A stretch of DNA of 64,000 nt from assembly GCA_950295325.1 (NCBI GenBank), contig OX485805.1:14125501-14189500 (forward strand), given 5' to 3'. The notes under the pieces are model-generated. The model was not told the DNA's origin. It was given only the letters and a program-made list of their open reading frames with translations, and made no database searches. Position 1 is the first letter of the stretch, and each line of letters begins with the position of its first letter. The translations under genes and the position numbers were made by a program. This document shows positions 37,786 to 51,165 of this stretch, in pieces. This stretch comes from Polytrichum commune (Eukaryota > Streptophyta > Polytrichopsida > Polytrichales > Polytrichaceae).

Positions 37786-38992
37786 CTAGGTAAGAAGCCA
37801 ATGAACGTTGAAGACCCTCTCCATTATTTCTAGTCCTACTTTGGGGTACTCCATCATCACAAAAATCATATGCTTATGCGTCCAAATATGCATTGTCATT
37901 GTCATCTTATGGACCTCCATTATCCACCATAGTGCCCAAGGCCTCAAGATCTTCATTTGCGCTTGTTTTCTTAGAACATTGTACAATATAACACATGCCT
38001 AGGGATGGGGGAAATAGTTCCCCCTTCATGGCAATTTGGTATAGGCTAGAGCGTCGAAGCATCCTAGCATCATTGGTAGAACCAGGCATTCCCAAAAACA
38101 AATCCAAAAAATTCTTCTTACTATCAACTACAGCTTTGGCAATTCAATGTGTAACCATGAGTTTTGAAATAAAAATAATCCTTTGAGCCTACTATCAATT
38201 GCAACAATTACGGCTAGCAATCCACACATCAACTTAAAATCATTTTGAACTTGAAGAAGACGGGTACTGGTCGACCAAGCAATTTCATGGCATAACCCAA
38301 TGTTAATGGCACGACATGTATCATATATTACACTCGAAAAGGTTGAGGTGCCAATAGCAAATAATTCGGAACATAATCACATACTAGCACCATGTGCTAA
38401 CTTTAGGAGTGTACATGCAACGCTAACCACAACGGGAATTGCAAGGCGGTATATTTTGTTTTTGTATAAGAGGGCGTAGTTGGTCAGAGAGCTCAAAAAT
38501 GGAGGCTTTGGTCATCCAGAACATAGATGACCATTGGTTATCATTGTACTCCTCAATCGCAAACCAAGAAAACCATGTTGTTGAGCGTGGCTTCACCCAA
38601 AATCCTAGTTCATGATCACTTTGTAGAAGATTATTTCATAGTTGAAAATAATGTTATGCCACTATTGAAGCAAAGTGGATGTTGTCCATGTGCCACACAC
38701 CCTCCTCCATATCCACATGAAATTCCTCCAATGAAGGAGCTTCTACAAGGATGCTCAACACCAAAGCTAGAATATTATGGGCATTGAGAAGAATCATGAA
38801 TAATTTTGAGACAATCGAAAGGAATTCCGCGGGATCATTGAATCCATCCATATTTGTACCATCAAATTTCAACCATAAATATGGGTATTCCAAAATCCAA
38901 ACTTTGTATGATGAAGGTTTCACCTTTTTCCTCCTCCTAGTCTTGGACCTCACCCAATTCACGAGACCCATTTTTATGTAACCGAAACCCAC
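37786..38992 (-). pseudogene. PIF/Harbinger nuclease (transposase) relic
   Basis: Reading the minus strand from 38992, the N-terminal part includes KPSSYKVWILEYPYLWLKFD and LVEAPSLEEFHVDMEEGVWH. After two stops, 38632-38455 reads GFWVKPRSTTWFSWFAIEEY and MTKASIFELSDQLRPLIQKQ. Later, across a frameshift, it reads AVVDSKKNFLDLFLGMPGST and NDARMLRRSSLYQIAMKGEL, the DDE_Tnp_4 signature with the second catalytic Asp in the usual GxPGSxNDAR context. The final catalytic region is missing or unreadable. Several stops and at least one frameshift make it non-functional. Confidence 0.8.
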
Positions 38993-39443
38993 CCAACAAT
39001 AAAAATTCCAAAATCATGCATTTCATAAGCAATGGATGGTACATAACATTACACTTGTTGCTCCAACCTTAAACCTTGTAGAGAACATGCGGCAACTCTT
39101 CCTTCATTAAACCTTGACCCCAAATCCTAAACCTTGTTTCCGACCTCTAAACTGCAACTCCAAACACTTACTCCATCAACTGCTCCAAATTGCTCCAAAT
39201 TGCATCAACTTACTCCATCATTAAGATTCATAATCCCCATCACACTAGGAACATGAATACCACAAGTAGAACTATGCCACCTAGAAGGAAGGATAGGGTA
39301 CAAATGCGAAGCCTAAAATGAGGTTGCCCACATAAAGCTTGGGGGGTGCACTATGCTCAACACATACATGAGTGCACAAAAGGGGTATTAATTTGAACTT
39401 TGTTGTACTAAGTATGCATATGCTACACAAATTGAAACCCATA

Positions 39444-39768
39444 CCGTAACACCATAGCAGGTTCATCACCTGGCGAACGAATATTTATTTTTTTTGAAAA
39501 AATAAGGCTCGTTTGCTAAAAATAGATTTTGGAGAAATTCGTTCTTCTATTTTGAGGAAAAAAAATTCGTCTTGGAATAGAGTAGATGTACCGGGATGAC
39601 AACTTAAATTGATTTTTTCAACAGAGTCTGCTTCACCCAACTTTCTGGATTTACGTTCTTTTCATAATATAATTTTCCATAATTTCGTTCTTCATGGTTT
39701 GGAATTTCTGATTTTTTTCGTTTTTTTTTTTGGAATTATTTAAGAACGAACTTGCTATGGTGTTACGG
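39444..39768. mobile_element. Nested 325-bp MITE with TA target duplication
   Basis: The ends CCGTAACACCATAGCA and the inverse TGCTATGGTGTTACGG are perfectly inverted, and the match extends to 20 of 21 bases. TA flanks both sides (39442-39443 and 39769-39770). The paralogous element at 7117-8005 reads straight through this point (TTTATAATTACGTATATATA), which is the empty site. A TA duplication with non-coding, T-rich interior fits a Tc1/mariner (Stowaway-like) MITE, although the terminal sequence is not the usual CTCCCTCCG. Confidence 0.82.
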
Positions 39769-40489
39769 TAGTTATGTACATGTATGGAGGACCTTTCAAA
39801 CATGTACAACCTTTGTTCTTGTATGGAAGTGTCATTAGACTTGAAAGCATAATTTTTTCTCTAATACGAAGTTTATTTTGACTAATCCCCTAAAAGATTT
39901 TCAAAGGTGCGTATGTTAGTCGATTGAGTGGCAATCCACCTTTACTTAAAGATTGATTGACTTGGATTAAGGCTGACAATTTATAAATGAAACCTAAAAA
40001 AAATATTGCCTCAAACCAATGTGCTACATGAAATCTTGGTTGTGATTACGGTGTGTATTTTTTGAACATGTAAAGCCAAAACTATTAAAAGATACGAAGT
40101 AGAGCAATAAAATTAGCTCCAATCAAGGTTTGGTTTGTTGAAAGGGTTTATAGGATGCATAGAAAGTTTGGTAACCATTGGGTGGAGTGTAGGGATCCAA
40201 TTGACTTAATGGACTGCCCATCAAACATGTATTTTGACTTATGTTGGAACTAACAACAAGCGGACAACCGATCATACTAATCATTTGATGATAAACTTAG
40301 AAACAATAATTGCATTAGCTTCTATGACATATATTGCAAATTTAGATGCTTACGAGTGTCATTTGGGAGGTAAAAAAGCCCTTAACAACTTTATTGATGA
40401 ATGCTAGGGTTTTGCAATATACATATGATAGGGATTGATTTTTGTTCAAAAATATATTTGTAAATTTATGTTAATGACTACTATATTAA

Positions 40490-40665
40490 CTTTACCACTT
40501 CGGCACTAATTATTTATTTTAGGAGAACCAAAAAAATTGAAAATTTTATTTTAAAATCTCAGAAATTAATATGGGATAAAGAGTTTTCCTTTAAATCCGG
40601 GATTGTGGAGTTTTAAAACAGACATTATAATAGATAGTTACTCATAAATAGTCGGAGTGGTAAAG
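40490..40665. mobile_element. Second nested MITE, 176 bp
   Basis: CTTTACCACTTCGGC on the left and the inverse of CTTTACCACTCCGAC on the right agree at 13 of 15 positions. The interval is absent from the paralogous element at 7117-8005, where GTTAATGACTATATATGAA is continuous. Flanks ACTATATTA and ACTACGGTA resemble each other and may be a degraded 9-bp duplication, so the superfamily is open. Confidence 0.68.
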
Positions 40666-40751
40666 GTACTACGGTATATATAAATATAATTTTTTTGTGT
40701 ATACATATTGTCATTGTAATTGTTCGTGTATTGCTAAAGTTTACACACACA

Positions 40752-40786
<35 letters not shown>

Positions 40787-40882
40787 CCTGATTAATAGGG
40801 GGTTTTTAGAGTATGTTGCGAATGCAAGTGATTCTTGGTTTTAATGAAAGGTGCACCCCCCAAGACATAGACATACATCATA

Positions 40883-41535
40883 GTTATGGAGCTCAGCTAT
40901 GGATCAAGTGCTATCATGGCCTCATGTTGGAGGTGATCTATATTGAACGTTGTTACGTATGTGTCAACATTCTTCGTTCTACCTTTTGTTTCCTTGGCAT
41001 GTGGCTTCGGCATGTGACACGTGTGTCTACCATATCTTATTATTCACGAGACACTTTCCTTTTTTGGCAACATGCTCTTCCACCTCTCACATAACAATCA
41101 AGTTGCTTCAGCATGATCACCCGCAATCCTAATCACAATAGGAATAGGGAAACGACAAGCAAATCCATGCTACATGGATTGAAGGATTGTGCGGATGTAT
41201 GGGAAGCCCGGAATCATGGTTATGGAGTTAGGGTATGGACCAAGTGCTATCACCGAGGTTATCTACTTTGAACAATGTTACGTATGAGTCAACATTCTTT
41301 GCTCTACTTTCTTTTCCTTGGCATCTGGCTTCGGCATGTGACACGCGTGTCTACCATATCTTATTATTCAGGAGACACTTTCCTTTTTCGGCAACTTACA
41401 CAACATTAAACTTACTTGAGCATGGAGACCCACAACCGCAATCACAACAGGAAATGGGAAACGACAAGCACGTCCATGCTACCTGGATTGAAGGATCGCG
41501 CACAAATGGGAAGCCCGGAATGAGATTGCCCACAT
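40883..41535 (+). repeat. Tandem duplication, unit about 336 bp
   Basis: Unit 1 (40883-41218) and unit 2 (41219-41535) share GTTATGGAG, CAAGTGCTATCA, CTTCGGCATGTGACACG, GTCTACCATATCTTATTATT, GGGAAACGACAAGCA and GGGAAGCCCGGAAT. A partial third unit seems to lie left of the inserted element at 39338 (GCGAAGCCTAAAATGAGG and GTTGCCCACAT against AGATTGCCCACAT at 41540). No convincing protein is encoded. Confidence 0.75.
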
Positions 41536-43185
41536 GGAGGTACTTACATCATGCAGGAGGCATGACAGGAGTTTTTACACTTTAGTCCTCTCGTCTTTCT
41601 TACACATGTGAGCATGAATCAGCACACAATCATTGGTGTGTACAGATCGAGCCGAAGGGTAGACCGTAGGCGTGATCAGCTCAGCACATGTGAACAATCA
41701 TTCGCCTTAACTCTGCCATCAAAAGTTGCCTCGTGTCAGAACCAACGAAATCTGCTTTTCGCACACTTGCAGTTGTCGCAGCTCCTGGCACCGGCTTTTA
41801 TGGCCACTCGCCGCATTTTAGAGCTTAATCATTTGCCTTAACTCATGCATTTATTATTATCACCCTCTCATTAGATTAGGTGTTGCACAGACAATTGAAC
41901 CACCTGATTCTCGAGTGCCATGCATTCCGCACACTTCCACCGCATGAATTGGAGTTTCTAATTCCGCAGAGCCATCATCATGATTCACAACGATGATGAT
42001 GATGATGATATGATGATATGATGATGATCTCCCTCATAATTTTCCAATCCGGGCAAAATGAGTAGGTTGGGGACTCCGTGCATTCCCAACCTGCTTAAGC
42101 TTACACGCCGCTTCTCTGTAGTAAGTCATATATTAAAAAAAATGGAGCACTTAGCCAAAGTACGCACTGTGTTTGATAAGCTGAACTTCTTCATTCTGGT
42201 TATGTTCACAACAGTGTTGGGTAGATGTGAACACATCTGTTGAGAAAATTGTGAGTATTCATAATCTGGATGATCACTCTCGAGTGATATATTCACAGTA
42301 ACATAGTTTAATGGACTACGAGACAGAAAGGAGGTGCATAAGAGGGTATTCTGCAACACAACCCTGTGAAAATTGAAGATTAAGCACAAGATGACATCAA
42401 TGATCACAACTAACTTTCGAAGATTCATACAATTACCTTCAAACACCAGAAAGTGGAATCAGACACAGGTAAGAGCCACGCCATCAGTAACAGCACAATT
42501 ATACCACCACAACACATGAACACAAAGCTGCTTGAGCTTACATACAGAGGACTTGGCTGAGAGTCAACCAAAATTGGCATTTAGTGGAAAAGGTCACGAG
42601 AGTGACCCACTAAAACAAGTTTTGTCGTTCCAGTGCTTTCTGTGCCCCAAGTGACCAGATCCAGTCCTTTTAGAGTGAATTCGGGAGGGAGGGCCTCCCT
42701 CAAGCTAAGCCTCATGAAAAAGCTACCAATCTCTTAGCTCATGGGCCCTACTGCAGGAGCCCTGAAAGTCGTAGCAAAAACTCTTCCGCTCACTGAAGAC
42801 AGGCCTGGTATTTCCTCCAAAATGAATTGAATCGGCAGCTCCTGCTAGAAAAAGGAGGACCCACAAGTTTAAATTTGTGGCATGTTGGCAGAGAAAACTG
42901 TGGCACACATACGCCTGGCCTCACAGTCGAGAAAGCTGTTTTTTTTTTTTCAGCTGAGTCATGAGCGAGCCTGTGGCGGTGTTAGGTCAGGAGGTCAACT
43001 TCTTCTGATGAAGATTTCTAGTATGCAGGATATGTACTAAGATCTTTTAATCACTACGACTTGGCAAGCTGGAGGACTGGGCACCTCACCTGTTGCAAGT
43101 TAGATCTTACAGCCTGACCATGGGAGCTGAAAGAATGTTGAAATTTTCAGAGACATTAGAAACTACGAGCGGCCTTCGGTAATGT
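41536..43185. other. Intergenic sequence between the tandem repeat and the TAR stop codon
   Basis: A GAT-trinucleotide microsatellite lies at about 41993-42027. The right part (about 42,700-43,185) probably includes the TAR 3' untranslated region. Frames in the stretch are short and unrecognised. Confidence 0.35.
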
Positions 43186-47435
<4,250 letters not shown>

Positions 47436-47468
47436 AGTGGATGAGTGATTGGTGGCGTGCCAAGTGAG

Positions 47469-47702
47469 TCAGTTTTCCTCCCCCCCCCCCCGCCCCCACC
47501 TGGGGTTAACTGAAACGACAATCACCTCGAGAGAAGTGAAGGAAAGGGTTTGGCTACATATCCGACACCAGCGGCCATGCCCACCAGGAGCAGCTTCATC
47601 AGCCGCCTCCTCGGAGCCGACGGGCCCACCACCCGGGCCGATGATCAGGTTGCCACGCAGATGGGTTCGGTGGTGCGACTCCCGGTTCCGCTCCGTCGCC
47701 AA
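47469..47702 (-). CDS. Possible upstream ORF (77 codons) in the TAR leader
   Basis: A GC-rich frame beginning MATERNRESHHRTHLRGNL ends in a stop 33 bases before the TAR start codon and lies in the same frame as TAR. Its last codons are a run of twelve G (47480-47491 as C on the plus strand) followed by GAG GAA AAC TGA. It has no recognisable domain. It could be a regulatory upstream ORF, a chance frame in promoter DNA, or a remnant of an earlier N-terminus. There is no evidence here that it is transcribed. Confidence 0.25.
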   Translation of the reverse strand: MATERNRESHHRTHLRGNLIIGPGGGPVGSEEAADEAAPGGHGRWCRICSQTLSFTSLEVIVVSVNPRWGRGGGEEN

Positions 47703-49170
47703 ATACCGTTGCCCCTACCCTAACTTCAGAAGGCGAAGCTTGTGTGGCAGTTCCAAATCCGGGAGGAAAAAACTCAATAATCATCAACTTCAATCAATCA
47801 TGCCGAGTCCTCGCTGGAGGTTCTACTTCTTCGCTGAAGTAAGTTCCCCATCCTGCTGCTTCAGCCTTCCGCATTGCCAACCTGCTCCAGCGTTGAATCT
47901 GCAGTGAGACCTGTCAACACCGTCGCCATCCGTAAGCACCCTTTTTTATTCCTGTTTTATCTCTGAGTTTTGTCTGAACTTTGGCAACAGATTTCTATGG
48001 ACAATAAGTAAAATTACTTACTTACAACCAGGAGGAAGGATGCCCGGAGGAGGTTGGAACCTTGCAGTGGGGTTAGCAGCATACTTAACTGACTGACTGC
48101 ATCACAAGCAGAACATTCCCCCAGCTCTCGCTAATACCGTTGCCCCTACCCTAACTTGAGAAGGTGTGGCAGTCCAAATCTGGGAGACTAGTGAGCTGCT
48201 CACCTGCAACTTCTCACAATCCTCGCTGCAGCCTGGAGCTTCTACTAATCCTCGCTGGAGCTTCTACATATCCTGCTTCCACATTGTTAACCTGCTCCGG
48301 CGTTGGTGAAACCTGTCAACAGTGAACACTCGCACCGCGGTCATTTGCGAGCAGCAATTTTATTTTGTGGTTTTCTTTATTTTTGGACTGAAACAACAAG
48401 GCTGGATTTCTATTGCCAGTGAGTAGAATTCACAAGCTTCCCCCCCCCCCCCCCCGCCCCCCGGGAACCTGTAAGTTAAGCTCAGAATTAGGGGATACAC
48501 GGGAGAGAACCTTTTAAGCCAGTAAGGTAAGTAGCATATTGACTAATCACAAACAGAACATTCGCCAAATACCGTTGCCCCTACCCTAACTTCGGAAGGT
48601 GCAATCCAAATCCAGGAGAAAGCTGAGCTCACCTGTGGAGGCAACTTCTCGCAATCCTCGTAGGTAGCTGCCTGGAGATTCTACCAATCCTAGTGTTTCC
48701 ACATTGTCTGTAACCTGCTCTAGCGTTGAGGCACGATGAAACCTGTCAACAGTCACCACCATCCATATACTTGAACCGGCATTTTTGCATTTTTATTTCT
48801 TTGTTTTGACTGAACGCAGATGAGGTCTAGTGTCAAGTAGTGCTTAAAATTACAACCACAGCAGTACCCCCATGCCCGGGAGAGGGTTAAAAGTGAGAAA
48901 GAAAAAAACCCGAGTCCCGGAGGACACCACAGACCGCCAATACCGTTACCCCTACCCTAACTTCAGAAGGTGCAATCCAAATCCAGGAGAAAGCTGAGCG
49001 CACCTGAAACTTCTCACAATCCCCTCTCCCTGCAATCCCGATGCTTCCACATTGTCTGCAACCTAATTAGTAGTAAGTACTCAGCGTTGATGAAAGTTGA
49101 ACTCTGTCAGCACTGAAAGTAGGATAAATGTTGACTCATCACAAAGTAGCAGAACATTCCCTCCCTCCCT
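47700..49170. repeat. Tandem array upstream of TAR, about four units of 370-435 bp
   Basis: The marker TACCGTTGCCCCTACCCTAA (one copy has ACCGTTACCCC) starts units at about 47704, 48134, 48569 and 48941. Each unit continues with CCAAATC-GGGAG, CTTCTCACAATCC, CTTCCACATTG, AACCTGCTC-AGCGTTG, ACCTGTCAACA, a T-rich segment and ACAAGCAGAACATTC, which recurs finally near 49140. Unit lengths vary by indels. It starts about 270 bp upstream of the TAR start codon, so it occupies the promoter or leader. A C16 tract lies at 48440-48455. Confidence 0.88.
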
Positions 49171-50826
49171 ACCCACTGACAGCCGCCGAACTGCAACTTC
49201 AAAGTTCAATCCATCCTCGAATTACCTGCTATCTGGTCCAGGAGCTTCCGATAATTTTTGCAACCAGCTGGCTAGTCACTCACCGAGTACTGACACTTGT
49301 ACTCGACCAGAAATTTCTAGTATACATCCATTTTTCCCAGCTTGCCAGGAATCGACCTTCTTCCTCAGAGGAGAAGTAGCAAGACGGTTGGAGGTGGTAG
49401 TGTACTACTGCACCAGATTCATTAAATCCCCGAATTTGATCGGATCCAAATCGCCGCACTCGCAATTAACGAGGGCTAACCGTGTGCTCCTGCAGCCTCC
49501 CGGATTGTAAGGCCGGAAGTCTAATGCCATAAATGCAAAAGGTGGCTCCTACCCCTGGCCTCCCTCATTCAACTTTGCCTCTTTATAAAGGGGAAGTCAG
49601 ATACATGGATCTGGTTCGATCGGTGAGTAATCTCAAGCAAGTGAACTCATTCATACGTCATTCAAGTCATTCCCTCCTTCATCATCATCATCATCATCAT
49701 CAACAACAACACCACCACCACCACCATCATCATCATCACTTTGCTATGTTTGATTTTCTCCATCTATCTTTCTGTGCGAGTGGCACAGTTGCAAAGCGCA
49801 TGATTTTTGTTGTCTTTTGAGAGGTTTGATATTATCCTCTCAGTGTCACGCTTGCTGATGAATTAATCCTCTTCTTGTGATCAAATCCTGAGTCTGCAAG
49901 TGCCATATGCGATGATTTCCTTAAACTCTTCGATTATGTATGAGCACATGATGAGTCAGCTCGGAAGGGTACGTATGAAATGTGAGACTTCTTTAAATTC
50001 CTCAAGCTGATGGGTTGAATTGCAATTGAAGGTAAGTGCACTTAAAGTGGACACTTTTGGAGTTCAACATATGTTGAGCTTTGATAACAAGATAAAGATT
50101 ACATAAGCACATCAGCAAACACAAATCTTGAACATGAGAGTTGCCCTTGCTATTTTTGGAGTTAAGATGAATGGCTTATGATTTTTTGAAGTGAAGGTTA
50201 GATGATTCATGATTATTTCTTGGATATGTGCATTTCAAACTTGGATATGTACGTGTATTTTAAAACCAGTTTTTAGGCCACGGTTCAAGATAGGTGCAAT
50301 CACCTTAGCACAACTAAAGGCATGTTTTGCATGCGCCCACCAAGTTAGCAGAAATCACAAAATGACAAAATTTTGACTCCAAGAGGAAAACACAAATTGT
50401 TTACTAGGATAATTATAGGGGAAAGTTGATGGTTGCCAAGAAGGGGAGTTGGCCGCCAAGTCACTATTCTAAAACTAGAAATTCACTTTGATTTGAGCGG
50501 CAAATGATTGATTTGCATAACCTTGTTAGCATGAGTTTGAGATTACCGTATTTTACAATAAGTTTTCATTTGCTAACATATAAATTCAAGCAATCACATA
50601 AGTCCATCAAGTTTTTTTTTCCATTTTCATTTTCACTTCTAAAATTTTGAGGTATAAAGTTTAGGAAAATCATTAATGCAACAATTATGAGATGATGCCC
50701 ACACTCTAGTGACAACAAGGCAAATCTACTCTCTCATATGTTGAACCCCCGACTTACTCAACATGCACATATGCTCAGCCAAGAAGTTATTTTGGGTTAT
50801 CCCACTTACAACATCATTAGAATGGC
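49171..50826. other. Intergenic sequence with a trinucleotide microsatellite
   Basis: An ATC/AAC/CAC compound microsatellite lies at about 49679-49739. A frame at 49097-49510 is Ser/Pro-rich and begins inside the tandem array; it shows no domain. Beyond 50,000 the sequence is AT-rich without structure I can name. Confidence 0.35.
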
Positions 50827-51165
50827 CAGCACATGGAAATATGCCCTAAGTTCCTTGGAGCATATCATCAAATTCAACTTTATGACAAACATCTTGAATG
50901 TGCATGGTATATTTTGAAATGCATGACCTTGTTTTGTGTATCCCAACTCAGTTTGACCCCCTATAACTTCAACATCGAAGTGCTTAGCCAACAAACTATG
51001 CTCAAGATCATGTCCAAGGCTTTATTGAAACACCCGGCACAAGGAAATATGCCCTAAAATCTTTGGAGAGAATCACCCAACCCAAGTTTTGAGGCAAAAC
51101 ACTTTGAGTTCTATATATTTTGAAATACATGATTTCGTCTTTTGTGTATCCCAATTCACGCAAGT
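50827..51165 (+). repeat. Diverged tandem duplication, period about 208 bp
   Basis: GGAAATATGCCCTAA, TATATTTTGAAAT-CATGA and TTTTGTGTATCCCAA-TCA recur in the same order starting at about 50827 and 51035. Confidence 0.65.

Larger units (their letters stand above)
34288..39173. mobile_element. Decayed PIF/Harbinger element bounded by long inverted arms
   Basis: Arms at about 34288-34599 and 38859-39173 are inverted copies of each other, with close agreement over about 310 bp (landmarks GGTCGGAAACAAGGTTTAGG, GAAATGCATGATT, CCAAGACTAGGAGGAGGA, TTTGGATTTTGGAAT). Between them a Myb/SANT-like protein relic (plus strand) and a Harbinger-type nuclease relic (minus strand) converge, the two-protein set of PIF/Harbinger transposons. 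I could not define the outermost termini or a 3-bp target duplication, so the true element may be longer or the arms may come from a secondary inverted duplication. Confidence 0.65.
39338..40864. mobile_element. Second copy of the CTTGGGGGGTGCAC element, 1527 bp, with nested insertions
   Basis: The ends CTTGGGGGGTGCAC and GTGCACCCCCCAAG are perfectly inverted. The flanking 8-mers ACATAAAG (39330-39337) and ACATAGAC (40865-40872) agree at six of eight positions, an aged target duplication. Its interior aligns with the 889-bp copy at 7117-8005 once two insertions (39444-39768 and 40490-40665) are removed. An AC-dinucleotide run at about 40749-40785 is extra to this copy. The element sits inside a tandem repeat (see 40883-41535). 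Confidence 0.83.

Noticed and set aside
47449-47907. 152-codon plus-strand frame across the TAR 5' region
   Set aside because: Pro/Arg/Ser-rich frame antisense to TAR, running through a homopolymer and into the tandem array; no domain.
49097-49510. 137-codon plus-strand frame upstream of TAR
   Set aside because: It begins inside the tandem array, is Ser/Pro-rich with no domain, and runs opposite to the gene whose promoter it occupies.
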